A stretch of DNA of 64,000 bases from assembly GCA_026413885.1 (NCBI GenBank), contig JAOAKA010000002.1, forward strand, positions 62,001 to 126,000. The letters run 5' to 3'. The notes under the pieces are model-generated. The model was given only the letters and a program-made list of their open reading frames with translations. It did no database searches and was not told the origin of the DNA. Shown piece after piece: positions 44,068 through 52,780 of this stretch; position 1 is the stretch's first letter, and every line of letters begins with the position of its first letter. Both the position numbers and the translations under genes were made by a program. The stretch comes from Sulfolobales archaeon. GTDB lineage: Archaea; Thermoproteota; Thermoprotei_A; Sulfolobales; NBVN01.

Positions 44068-45294
44068 CTAAGATCTCGATGCGATCATTCTCTCCGGGTC
44101 CAATAGCTTAGTGCTAATCAATATGAAAGCCACTGAGAGAAATAGTGAGTAAGCTAAATAGCCGACCGCCCTCAAAGACTCTCCTAGTGAAACTCTGATA
44201 ATAGCTGATGCTAGAGAAGCATAAGGTATAGCGAGTATAAGTGATAACGGCATTCTCAGCTCATCTAGATTTATGAAAAGTGACGCTATATACATAACAG
44301 AAGCTATCCCAATAATAGATGTAGATGAAATACTAGCTGCTCTTATAGAAGGCGACCTCAGAACAATCGGTAGAGATATGGAGAGAGAAACTAGTATCGA
44401 AGTATATGAAGAAAGAAACAGCGTCAACATGACCTCAAGAGATAAGTATCTAACTAAGTCTGACGAATATAGTAGAGTAGGTGCTATGAAGAGAAGTACG
44501 CCGCCCACAACATTACTAGCACCACCTACTAAACCAATAAAGCTAGCTACGAGGGATTTCCCAAATATGAAAGAACTTCTACTGATAGGTGTAGAGAGAA
44601 GCTTCTCCAGAGTTTTTCTCTCTTTTTCACCAATTAGTGAGTCAGCTATATAGGAAGCAGCCGGTGTAGTTACAAAAGCGAGACTGAGTGCCAGCATTCT
44701 GCTTAAGTGTAGCTTAAGTCCTTCTTCAGCTTCAGCTGGAGCTCCAGTCGGCATAAGAATAACTGTCTTTGTAGCTATAGGGCTTAAAACAGCTTCCGTC
44801 TTCAGATTTACACCAGCGATTTCACCTAAAGTCAGTACCTTAATCTCCGATACTTTCTTCGATAAGTAGTTAAGCAGTGCCTCTATATAGCTAACAGCTT
44901 GATCTACTCTCGGTGAACCAAGTTTCTTTAGTAATACTACAGACGCCTGGTTCTCATAGCTCGTGAGATTAGCTATGAAACCCGCTGGAATTCTGAGAAC
45001 TACTTGAGCTACTTCTACTTCTCCCTCGGAAGCTGTGAAACCAAAGTGCTTGAGGTAGTCCTGTATGAAGTGCGATATAAATTGGGAGCTAATGGTGAAA
45101 TTCCCTATTAACGCTTCAGATCTATCTTCATCTACTACAGATACAACTACCTCCTGAACTGTAGGTAGGTAAACAACTGCGAGCCCCATAAATGGAAGTG
45201 TTATAATCGGTGCTAAAACTACGATGAGTAGAGTCTTTCTATCTCTAAGCATTTCCCTAGTTTCTTTCCATAGAACTGTGTAGAGGTCACTCAC
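44068..45294 (-). CDS. ABC-2 type permease (NatB-like)
   Basis: About 408 residues from GTG 45294. GGTGG lies 5-6 nt before it, and it overlaps the ATPase gene by 8 bp; the frame also opens further up at 45345. A first membrane helix follows EMLRDRKTLLIVVLAPIITL, then a large extracytoplasmic domain (about 50-200) and five or six C-terminal helices beginning in the ALSLAFVTTPAASYI region with the cytoplasmic motif GEKERKTLEKLL. This is the NatB layout of Na+ or drug exporters. Substrate unknown. Confidence 0.88.
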   Translation of the reverse strand: MSDLYTVLWKETREMLRDRKTLLIVVLAPIITLPFMGLAVVYLPTVQEVVVSVVDEDRSEALIGNFTISSQFISHFIQDYLKHFGFTASEGEVEVAQVVLRIPAGFIANLTSYENQASVVLLKKLGSPRVDQAVSYIEALLNYLSKKVSEIKVLTLGEIAGVNLKTEAVLSPIATKTVILMPTGAPAEAEEGLKLHLSRMLALSLAFVTTPAASYIADSLIGEKERKTLEKLLSTPISRSSFIFGKSLVASFIGLVGGASNVVGGVLLFIAPTLLYSSDLVRYLSLEVMLTLFLSSYTSILVSLSISLPIVLRSPSIRAASISSTSIIGIASVMYIASLFINLDELRMPLSLILAIPYASLASAIIRVSLGESLRAVGYLAYSLFLSVAFILISTKLLDPERMIASRS

Positions 45295-46033
45295 TTCTAC
45301 CACCAGTAAGCTTAACAAAGGCTTCCTCGAGGTCTTCTGCTCCAACTTTAGACAGTATTTCGCTCACACTATCTATAGCAATAACTCTCCCAGAGTGTAT
45401 TAAGGCTATTCTATCGCATACTCTACTGACTTCAAACATATTGTGAGACGAAAATATGACTGACGTGCCGAATTCTCTAGCGTAGTGCTTAATTACATCT
45501 CTCACGTATCTCGCAGAAACTACGTCTAGGCCTGCTGTAGGTTCATCTAGTATAGCTAGCTGGGGTTTCACCATGAGAGTAGATGCGACAGCTACTCTTC
45601 TAATCATTCCCTTACTGTAGGTCTCAGCTCTTCTCTCCAGGTCTCTGGGATTTAATCCAGCTATAGAAAATCCCACCTTAACGACCTCATCAATACTTTC
45701 ATGTCCTACGTAAGCCATAGCGAACAACCTCAAGTTCTCGACGCCGGAGAGCTTAGAGTACAGATTTGCTTCTTCAGGTAGATAGCTAATGTATTTCCTA
45801 ATCTCACTGACATCATTAGGCACTCTACGGCCTAGTACCTCTACTTCACCAGATGAAGGCTTCATTAATCCAGCTATTATCCTTAAGAGAGTAGTTTTAC
45901 CAGCGCCATTAGGTCCGACAACACCGAATATCTCTCCTCTAAATACCATAAAACTAATATCGCGTAGGGCTTCTACTCTACCGAATAACTTCCTCAGATT
46001 AGAAACTCTAACAACTATATCTACCACATACAT
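45287..46033 (-). CDS. ABC transporter ATP-binding protein (NatA-like)
   Basis: 248 residues from ATG 46033 (GTG 46036 is also in frame). Walker A GPNGAGKTT, signature SKGMIRRVA, Walker B LAILDEPTAGLD and the switch His in SSHNM are all intact. It energises the permease encoded next (8-bp overlap). The ATG touches the stop of pcc1 upstream, with AGGTG as ribosome binding site. Confidence 0.94.
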   Translation of the reverse strand: MYVVDIVVRVSNLRKLFGRVEALRDISFMVFRGEIFGVVGPNGAGKTTLLRIIAGLMKPSSGEVEVLGRRVPNDVSEIRKYISYLPEEANLYSKLSGVENLRLFAMAYVGHESIDEVVKVGFSIAGLNPRDLERRAETYSKGMIRRVAVASTLMVKPQLAILDEPTAGLDVVSARYVRDVIKHYAREFGTSVIFSSHNMFEVSRVCDRIALIHSGRVIAIDSVSEILSKVGAEDLEEAFVKLTGGRSE

Positions 46034-46269
46034 CACCTAATCTTAAGAACTTCTAACACTAGGTAAGTTAACTTAGTAAGTGAGTTTAGAGCTGCTCTAA
46101 GAGCTGACTCGTCGAGAGCTTCTACAGCTATAGTTATTTCTCCATCAGACAACTCAACATTCACTTTTACATTTCTAAGTGAGACTCTGCCCTCAGGAAT
46201 TAAGGACTTAAAAACTGCTTGAGCTATCTCTCTACTATCAAACCTGATGTTCAACTCAGCTCTATGCAC
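46033..46269 (-). CDS. pcc1: KEOPS complex subunit Pcc1
   Basis: 78 residues. The Pcc1 pattern is clear: RAELNIRFDSREIAQAVFKSLIPE, then VNVELSDGEITIAVEALDESALRAALNS. Pcc1 bridges the KEOPS complex that makes t6A37 in ANN-decoding tRNAs. GTG start after GGTGTGGA, TATA-like AATAAAAAG (minus) about 30 bp upstream. It is the first gene of a transcript that continues into the ABC exporter, a common archaeal mixing of unrelated genes. Confidence 0.85.
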   Translation of the reverse strand: MHRAELNIRFDSREIAQAVFKSLIPEGRVSLRNVKVNVELSDGEITIAVEALDESALRAALNSLTKLTYLVLEVLKIR

Positions 46270-46628
46270 TCCACACCCTGTGATTTATCGAAATAGAACT
46301 TTTTATTGAAGTAACTAGTACTGCTAAAGCTGAGTTCTACATGTTCATGAGCTGCCTTACTTCTAGAGAGAAGGGGGTTCGAACTACTAATTAACGCAGT
46401 GGGAGATTCTATCTAGAATAACTCTGTAGTCTAATACTACGATGTCGGGTTTTGATAGATCCAGATGTTTGACTGAGGCTTTAAATAGGTGAAAAATTGC
46501 TACTTGGTCACCTCGCGGTTTACTAGTTTTTAGAGAACTGTCTTAGATGCCTAAATTGAGGAGCTGTTCTATCGATTTACTCCTTAGTTTTATAGTCAGT
46601 AATTTGATATCTGTATGCTATAGAGTGT
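46270..46628. other. Gene-free stretch (359 bp)
   Basis: It holds the pcc1 promoter at its left end. A TATA-like CTTTAAATA (plus, about 46479-46487) is followed within 45 bp by a T-run, so an untested short transcript is possible. A fragment GGGGGTTCGAAC resembles half of a tRNA T-arm, but no cloverleaf can be built. No supported gene. Confidence 0.45.
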
Positions 46629-47096
46629 TTAACTACCTACTCTCTCTAGAATCTTCTTAACAGCTTTAAGAATATTCACATAGCCTGTACATCTACATAT
46701 GTTTCCAGCTATAGCTTTCCTTATCTCATCTACGTTTCTCACTCCTCTAGCTAGTGCGGCATATATAGTGACGAGAAATCCCGGAGTGCAGTAACCGCAT
46801 TGAATAGCTCCTTCTTCAAGCATAGAATCTACTATTACCTTACCGAGCTCTGTCTGCGCTATGTGGTCCGGTGTAGTGACTTCAGAACCATCTACCTTAG
46901 CAGCTACGACTAAGCACGATGGTACTGGTTCTCCATCGAGTAGAACTGTGCATGAGCCGCACTCTCCCACACCGCATCCATACTTCACACTCCTGACTTT
47001 CAGTCTGTCTCTGAGAACATTTAGGAGAGTTTCATGGGGTTCCACGTAGACCTCAGTAAATACCCCGTTTAGCTTAAACTTGATCTTCACTTTCAC
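46629..47096 (-). CDS. Molybdenum hydroxylase small subunit, 2x[2Fe-2S]
   Basis: 155 residues. First cluster in the plant-type fold (KYGCGVGECGSCTVLLDG ... PSCL), second in the helical domain (IQCGYCTPGF ... GNICRCTGY). All eight cysteines are present. It passes electrons between the Mo centre and FAD in the heterotrimeric enzyme. GTG start overlaps the medium-subunit gene by 4 bp. Last gene of the operon. Confidence 0.95.
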   Translation of the reverse strand: MKVKIKFKLNGVFTEVYVEPHETLLNVLRDRLKVRSVKYGCGVGECGSCTVLLDGEPVPSCLVVAAKVDGSEVTTPDHIAQTELGKVIVDSMLEEGAIQCGYCTPGFLVTIYAALARGVRNVDEIRKAIAGNICRCTGYVNILKAVKKILERVGS

Positions 47097-47992
47097 ACAC
47101 CTATCTTAAGTAATCTTTCGTAAGCTCTCCACACTGCGTCACTAACGAGAGTTTTCGATGCCTGAAGTCTATACCAAGCAGTAGATCTAGCGTCATCTAT
47201 TGGAGATATCTCATTCACAACTCGCTCTGAAGCCACTCTAGCAGCTTCTTCTATCTTTAGACCGACTATAGACCTCTCTACACCTCTAGCTCTTACCGGT
47301 GTAGGAGCTACAGAACCCAGAGCCACTCTAGCATCTACTATGTAACCATCTCTAGCGTCTAAGAGAACAGCTACACTAGCTTTAGCTACATCAAAAGAAG
47401 TTCTCCTAAGCTTGATGTAGCTCCAGCCGAATACGTTTCGACTCACCGGTATCCTTATAGAGCGCAGTATCTCCCCTCTCTCGAGCACAACTCTCTTTGG
47501 TCCGGTGAAGAACTTCTCAATGGGGACTGTTCTCACCCCCCTCAACGACACTAACTCCAGTTCAGCGTCGTAAACTAGTAGTGGTGGAGCTGTATCTGCT
47601 GCAGGTGAAGCAGTACATAAATTACCACCTATAGTAGCTAAATTCCTAATCTGCCAGGACCCAAGAGACTCTGCGGCTTCCACTAGTAGAGGTAACTTCT
47701 CTCTAGCTATACTGCTCTCCACTATTTCTTGAATAGTTACCGCACTACCTATCTCTACGTAGCTGTCTTCAAGCTTAATGAATCTCAACTCGTCCAACCT
47801 AGAGATATCGATTAAAGCTCTTACTTCGATACGCCTATACTTCAAATCTACAACTAAGTCGGTACCGCCAGCAACCACTTTAGCACCTTCAACTGATTCG
47901 AGGAGTTTAAGTGCTTCACGCAGATCTCTCGGTCTATAGTAATCGAATATCTGTGGAATTCTGTAGGTATTGAAAGCGTTTATAGAGAGCAT
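47093..47992 (-). CDS. Molybdenum hydroxylase medium subunit, FAD-binding
   Basis: 299 residues. FAD-binding motifs AKVVAGGTDLVVDLKY and ATIGGNLCTASPAADT are present, with the C-terminal CO_deh_flav_C-like domain. It carries FAD and delivers electrons onward. ATG directly after the large-subunit stop and 4-bp overlap with the small subunit gene, so all three are translated together. Confidence 0.94.
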   Translation of the reverse strand: MLSINAFNTYRIPQIFDYYRPRDLREALKLLESVEGAKVVAGGTDLVVDLKYRRIEVRALIDISRLDELRFIKLEDSYVEIGSAVTIQEIVESSIAREKLPLLVEAAESLGSWQIRNLATIGGNLCTASPAADTAPPLLVYDAELELVSLRGVRTVPIEKFFTGPKRVVLERGEILRSIRIPVSRNVFGWSYIKLRRTSFDVAKASVAVLLDARDGYIVDARVALGSVAPTPVRARGVERSIVGLKIEEAARVASERVVNEISPIDDARSTAWYRLQASKTLVSDAVWRAYERLLKIGV

Positions 47993-50329
47993 CTACTCAC
48001 CTTCTTTAATGGCTTTAAGTATTTTCTCCGGCGTCATAGGTATCTCGTAGAATCTGATGCCCGTAGCGTTATAGATAGCGTTAGCAACAGCAGCAATCAC
48101 CGGGTTGGAGGCTGCCTCACCTAAGCCTTTAGCTCCAAAGGGTCCAAATGGTTCATAAGTCGAAGCAAATAGCACTATAAAGTCTTCATCACTCGGTAAG
48201 TCCATAGATGTAGGTAGTTTGTAATCTGTTAAACTCATCCTGTGAGCTGGCACCCCATTCTCGAGGTAGGATACTTCATCACCAACAGTCCAACTCCATC
48301 CTATGGCGAAACCTCCGTGAATTTGACCAGCTGCTAGCTCTGGACTTATGACTGTACCTATATCGGCACCAGCAACTACTCTAATAGGCTTAATCACTCC
48401 TGTCTCCATATCTACTTCAACTTCTACAAAGTATACTGTAAAACTAGGTGGAGCTACTGTAGCTCTATAGCTAACCGACGCTGATATAGAGCCCCAATTT
48501 CTCTGCCAAGCAACTCTAGCTACTTCACTTAGTGTAATCCTCTTCTCGGGAGCACCCTCAACAAATATGACAGCGTCACTTAGCTCTCTATCGTACTCGA
48601 TTCTCAGAGCCTCCGGGCTCACCGAGTCTAGTATTCTCGAAGCATATTCTAAGACCTTCTTCTTAACCTCTAGAGCAGCTCTTCTAGCAGCTTCACCACC
48701 AGTAAAAACTCCTCTAGACGCATGTGTACATACGTCATAGACAGTCGTAGACGTACCAGACCACACAACCCTCACCTTACCAGGCGGAATCTTCAGTTCT
48801 TCAGCAATGATTTTAATGTGTGCGTCTAGAGTTCCACCACCGTGGTCCTGGAGAGCTGTGATGTAGTCAATAGATCCATCCTCATTTACCTTAACTACAG
48901 CACCTGTGTAGTCTATGATGGCTCCAGACAGAGGTCCTCCAGCCCCAGATGTGTGAAAGCCTCTTCCAACACCTACGCCCCTTCTAAACCTACCGGTCTT
49001 AACTCTAGGACTCTCTCTACGCTTCCACCCTATTATCTCGGAGCCTTTAGCAATTAGTTCCGGTACCCCGTCACTCCTGATTATAGACTTAACTGTAGGT
49101 CCCTGACCCCAGAATATCTCCCCTCTCCCTCTGTAGTTAGCTAATCTAAACTCGAGAGGGTCTATCTTCAACTCCTCCGCTAGCTCATCAACAACTGTCT
49201 CGACAGCCCACGTAATTTCTGGAGCTCCGTAACCACGTATAGCACATGAAGGAACCTTATTTGTATATACAGACCTCCCGTGGTATTTAACAGCTCTCCA
49301 CTTGTATAGTGAGACGAACCACCCTAGTGAAGTACCGAGGATAGGGTACGCCTGTATCTGGTGAGCTCCCACATCAATTAGGTTATCTAACTCTCCGAAG
49401 GTTATCGAGCCATCTCTAGTTGCTCCAGCTCTAACTTTCATATAGAATTCGAAGCTAACGTGGTCGTGGACCATGTCTTCTTCTCTAGTTAACACTAGCT
49501 TCACCGGCTTTCTAGATTTAAGACATAGACCGACGGCTATCAGAGTAACTAAGTTTGTATGGATACTGGACCCGAATCCTCCACCGAGCAATACTTTCCT
49601 AACATCAACTCTGTTCATAGGTATTCCGTAGACTTGAGAAATCAATATCTTAGTGTTGTGAATTGTTTGAGTAGTAGTCCACACTACCAGTGTTCCATCA
49701 GGCTCTAACTTGCAGACAGCTCCCTTAGGCTCTAGTTGTGTGTGATATCTTCTAGAAGCATGAAATTTCCTCTCTATGACGACGCTCGACCTCTTCTCTT
49801 CAGAGTCTAAGTCGCCTTCAGAATACCTAAGTTCAGCAGCAATGTTATTCTTAACTTCTATCCACCGACCGCCCCTCATAACCCTCTCGTGAATAGGTCT
49901 AGTGCTAGGAGACATAGCTTTGAAAGGGTCTAGAACAGGGTCATAGACTTCCTCAAAATCCACTCTGAGAGCTTCTAGTGCTCTCTGAGCAGTATCTTCA
50001 GTAGGAGCAGCGACAGCAGCTATAGGTTCACCAAAGTATCTAGGCACTTTAGTGAGGACCCTCCAGTCCTTAAACGTATCTTCCTCTATGCTAATCAATC
50101 TAGGGTTGAACAGCCTGTCTGGGACGTCATCCGGAGTTAGAACAACCGCTCCTAAAGCTTCAGCTCCAGAAGCATCTACCCTCCCAACTCTAGCAAAAGC
50201 GTGAGGACTCTTAAATATCCTTCCATAGAGCATCCCCGGGACCTCGACATCAAATGTAAACTCAGCGAGTCCAGACGCTTTAGCGAAGCCGTCGTGCCGT
50301 GGAAAACTTCTTCCTATAAAGTTAAACAC
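47993..50329 (-). CDS. Molybdenum hydroxylase large subunit (xanthine dehydrogenase family)
   Basis: 778 residues. Mo-pterin motifs: VLLGGGFGSS, RGYGAPEITWAVE and the catalytic-Glu region GAKGLGEAASNP. The AYRCSFR active-site loop of aerobic CO dehydrogenase is absent; the equivalent is SCAIRGYGAPE, as in xanthine/nicotinate/aldehyde-oxidising members. Together with the divergent XdhC and cyclic amidohydrolase genes, this suggests hydroxylation of a purine or other heterocycle. GTG start after GTGGTCAG. First gene of the L-M-S operon. Confidence 0.94.
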   Translation of the reverse strand: MFNFIGRSFPRHDGFAKASGLAEFTFDVEVPGMLYGRIFKSPHAFARVGRVDASGAEALGAVVLTPDDVPDRLFNPRLISIEEDTFKDWRVLTKVPRYFGEPIAAVAAPTEDTAQRALEALRVDFEEVYDPVLDPFKAMSPSTRPIHERVMRGGRWIEVKNNIAAELRYSEGDLDSEEKRSSVVIERKFHASRRYHTQLEPKGAVCKLEPDGTLVVWTTTQTIHNTKILISQVYGIPMNRVDVRKVLLGGGFGSSIHTNLVTLIAVGLCLKSRKPVKLVLTREEDMVHDHVSFEFYMKVRAGATRDGSITFGELDNLIDVGAHQIQAYPILGTSLGWFVSLYKWRAVKYHGRSVYTNKVPSCAIRGYGAPEITWAVETVVDELAEELKIDPLEFRLANYRGRGEIFWGQGPTVKSIIRSDGVPELIAKGSEIIGWKRRESPRVKTGRFRRGVGVGRGFHTSGAGGPLSGAIIDYTGAVVKVNEDGSIDYITALQDHGGGTLDAHIKIIAEELKIPPGKVRVVWSGTSTTVYDVCTHASRGVFTGGEAARRAALEVKKKVLEYASRILDSVSPEALRIEYDRELSDAVIFVEGAPEKRITLSEVARVAWQRNWGSISASVSYRATVAPPSFTVYFVEVEVDMETGVIKPIRVVAGADIGTVISPELAAGQIHGGFAIGWSWTVGDEVSYLENGVPAHRMSLTDYKLPTSMDLPSDEDFIVLFASTYEPFGPFGAKGLGEAASNPVIAAVANAIYNATGIRFYEIPMTPEKILKAIKEGE

Positions 50330-50412
50330 CTGACCACACCTACAAAATAAACAAGCCTGCAGTATAAAACTAAGTTAATATCTACAGTGAGACAATATTT
50401 CTCGGGAACTCT
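50330..50412. promoter_or_regulatory. Divergent promoter region, Mo hydroxylase / amidohydrolase
   Basis: 83 bp with AT-rich boxes in both directions: GTTAATATC (plus, about 50373-50381) and GTTTATTTTG (minus, about 50343-50352). Co-regulation of the two divergent units is likely. Confidence 0.45.
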
Positions 50413-51765
50413 ATGGGTATCTTACTTCGAGGTGGAGCTCTAGTATTCAGAGATGCGGTAATTGAGGCTGACATCCTGGTCGAGAACGGAAAGATCGCTA
50501 AAGTGGGTAAATCTATAGATTCCGGCTACTCTAGAACTGTAGACCTACGCGGTAGGCTCATACTGCCTGGGGCTGTCGACCCCCATATACACGGTAGAGA
50601 GCCTGGATTAGAGTATAAAGACGACTTCTACCACACAACTAGAGCTGCTGTTCTAGGTGGTGTAACAACAGTTCTCGATATGCCGAATACAGTACCACCA
50701 GTCGATAGTCCGTCTAGACTTCTGGAGAAGAAATTCCTTCTCTCCAGAAAATCGCACACAGATTTCGCACTATACGCAGTTCTCTACGACTACAGCAGTG
50801 ACCTAGAGACAAACATCGTAGAGCTAGTTAGAAGTGGTGCTATAGGGTTTAAAGCATTTATGGCTCAAACGACTGGAAACTTACCCCCACCCAGCTTCAA
50901 AACTATTTACACCGCACTTGAACTATCTCAGAAGCTCGGCTTCACAGTTGTTTTTCACGCAGAAGATAGAGAGTGTGTAGAATTCTTCACTTCTAGAGTT
51001 TTAGCGAGTGGAGGAGATAGTTTGAGAGCACATAGTGACTCTAGACCACCGCTCTGTGAGAGACTGAGTATTGAACACATAGTGTCTATAGCTGAAGCAG
51101 TAGGAGGTAGGGCCTACATAGCTCACTTAAGCACCGCATCAGCTCTGAAAACAATTAAGAGACCTAGGAGGAGTCCCACGGAAATCTATGTAGAAGTAAC
51201 ACCAACATATCTCTTCTTCGACTACGAGAAACACGGAAATCTCGGCGCGCTGGTTAAAGTCAATCCACCTGTGAGAGACAGTAGAAATAGAATGAAACTC
51301 TGGAGAGCGATCTCTCGCGGACTCGTAGATGTGGTGGCAACAGATCACGCACCACATGCTGAACACGAGAAGAAAGTTGAGTTCTCGAAGGCTGCGGCTG
51401 GTGTGGCTTCTATACAACACCTAGTTCCACTCATGCTGACATCTGCTCTAGAGGGAGCTATACCTATAGGTAGAGTTGTCGAACTCTGTTCTGAGAATCC
51501 AGCTAAGATTTTCGGACTCTATCCTGTAAAAGGCTCGCTACTCCCAGGTTCAGATGCCGATATAATTGCTGTGGATCCATCAGCTGAATACGTAGTTTCA
51601 GAGGAGACGCTCGAATACAAGAATAAGCTTACACCGTACGTAGGGTGGAAACTGAAGGGGAAGATAGATAAGGTATTCCTCAGAGGAGAACTAGTAGTAG
51701 ATAGAGGGACTATTGTAGTAGATAGACCTTCTGGGAAGCCTCTGGGTAGGGAAGCTAAGCGATGA
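50413..51765 (+). CDS. Cyclic amidohydrolase (dihydroorotase/allantoinase/hydantoinase group)
   Basis: 450 residues. Metal-binding DPHIHGREPG (HxH), the carboxylated lysine in GFKAFM, VFHAED, AHLSTA and the last metal-ligand block VATDHAPH. REPG with ATDHAPH is closer to dihydroorotase than to allantoinase, but no other pyr genes are present and the neighbours are a Mo hydroxylase and XdhC. Ring opening in purine or heterocycle breakdown is therefore the alternative. Its stop overlaps a small frame at 51762. Confidence 0.9.
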   Translation: MGILLRGGALVFRDAVIEADILVENGKIAKVGKSIDSGYSRTVDLRGRLILPGAVDPHIHGREPGLEYKDDFYHTTRAAVLGGVTTVLDMPNTVPPVDSPSRLLEKKFLLSRKSHTDFALYAVLYDYSSDLETNIVELVRSGAIGFKAFMAQTTGNLPPPSFKTIYTALELSQKLGFTVVFHAEDRECVEFFTSRVLASGGDSLRAHSDSRPPLCERLSIEHIVSIAEAVGGRAYIAHLSTASALKTIKRPRRSPTEIYVEVTPTYLFFDYEKHGNLGALVKVNPPVRDSRNRMKLWRAISRGLVDVVATDHAPHAEHEKKVEFSKAAAGVASIQHLVPLMLTSALEGAIPIGRVVELCSENPAKIFGLYPVKGSLLPGSDADIIAVDPSAEYVVSEETLEYKNKLTPYVGWKLKGKIDKVFLRGELVVDRGTIVVDRPSGKPLGREAKR

Positions 51766-51854
51766 ATGCAATGAAGCTTACACTGTGTCTCCAGCAGACC
51801 TCATACGATATTTACTTGGAATCACTCCTAACGAGGGATCGAGTCTGTGGATGA
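51762..51854 (+). CDS. Possible 30-aa coupled peptide
   Basis: ATG overlaps the stop of the amidohydrolase gene (ATGA), and the stop overlaps the XdhC start region by 8 bp. The peptide is 30 residues (begins MNAMKLTLCLQQ). The double overlap looks like translational coupling, but the region also carries a TATA-like GATATTTAC that would serve XdhC alone. Weakly supported. Confidence 0.25.
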   Translation: MNAMKLTLCLQQTSYDIYLESLLTRDRVCG

Positions 51855-52716
51855 AGTCCTTATCTCAGCTATACTCGACTACTTGAAGAATGGGATGAGG
51901 GTAGCTCTGTGTGAGATAGTCAATAAGGAAGGCTCCGCTCCAAGAGACGTTGGTGCTAAGATGGTTGTCGGTGAAGACGGCCGCAGGGTGGGAACAGTTG
52001 GCGGTGGACTATTTGAAGCAGAACTAATTTCAGACGCAGTTAAAGCTATTTCAGAAGGTAGGTCAAAGTTGGTGAAATACTCATTTACAGATAAACCAGT
52101 GGAGGGAGCTAGGGAAACCGGGCTTATATGTGGTGGGGTTCTCTGGGTATTCATAGATGTTTTTACACCAACTCCGAGAGCTATAGTCATCGGCTTGGGA
52201 AATGTGGGGAGACCTCTACTAACTATTCTAAAGCTCGTAGGCTTCGAACTGGTAGTACTAGATACAAATAGAGATCTAGAAGTTGCTAGTGAGTTAGGTG
52301 TTTCTTCAGTATTTGTAGGGGTAGTAGATGAATTAGTGAGTAAGGTGCGGGAATTAGTTAGAAAGAGAGACCACGTATTTGTTGTCTACGGCGATATAGA
52401 CGCGGACTACCTATTCGTTAGAGAGTCTCTAAAAACTGAAGCTGAAGCAGTCTGGCTTCTTGGGAGTAAGAGAAAGGTGTACGAGTTTGTTAAAAAGCTT
52501 GCATTAGAAGGCTTCAACTTAGACGACGTAGCTAGAAGACTGAGAGCACCTATAGGTCTAGATATAGGAGCAGATACCCCGGAGGAGATCGCAGTAAGTG
52601 TTGGAGCTGAGCTAGTAGCTCTAAAGAGGGGTGTGAAAGCAGAAAGCCTCAATATAGTGCCTAAGATAGTGGCGGATCTACTGAGAGACGATGCAGGTAA
52701 GTCTTTCACTAACTAG
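51847..52716 (+). CDS. XdhC/CoxI family Mo-cofactor chaperone
   Basis: 289 residues. N-terminal XdhC domain (GSAPRDVGAKMVVGEDGRR, GTVGGGLFE), linker, then a Rossmann domain (AIVIGLGNVGRPL) and the C-terminal RLRAPIGLDIGADTPEEIAVS signature. XdhC binds and sulfurates Mo cofactor for xanthine dehydrogenase-type enzymes. GTG start. Strong support that the operon at 46629-50329 is a molybdenum hydroxylase. It lies downstream of the amidohydrolase gene on the same strand. Confidence 0.93.
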   Translation: MDEVLISAILDYLKNGMRVALCEIVNKEGSAPRDVGAKMVVGEDGRRVGTVGGGLFEAELISDAVKAISEGRSKLVKYSFTDKPVEGARETGLICGGVLWVFIDVFTPTPRAIVIGLGNVGRPLLTILKLVGFELVVLDTNRDLEVASELGVSSVFVGVVDELVSKVRELVRKRDHVFVVYGDIDADYLFVRESLKTEAEAVWLLGSKRKVYEFVKKLALEGFNLDDVARRLRAPIGLDIGADTPEEIAVSVGAELVALKRGVKAESLNIVPKIVADLLRDDAGKSFTN

Positions 52717-52780
52717 CGTCAGCACTCATATAGCGATATTAGGTAGTGTGTGGAATTCTTATTGAGTAGAGGACCTAGTT

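Noticed and set aside
46370-46400. tRNA-like T-arm GGGGGTTCGAAC
   Set aside because: Neither strand gives a paired T-stem, an anticodon arm or an acceptor stem.
46548-46658. 36-codon frame overlapping the end of the Mo hydroxylase small subunit gene
   Set aside because: It runs antisense into a well-supported gene and has no ribosome binding site.
46629-50329. Aerobic CO dehydrogenase (CoxMSL)
   Set aside because: The active-site loop AYRCSFR is absent; the region reads as a xanthine-dehydrogenase-type enzyme.
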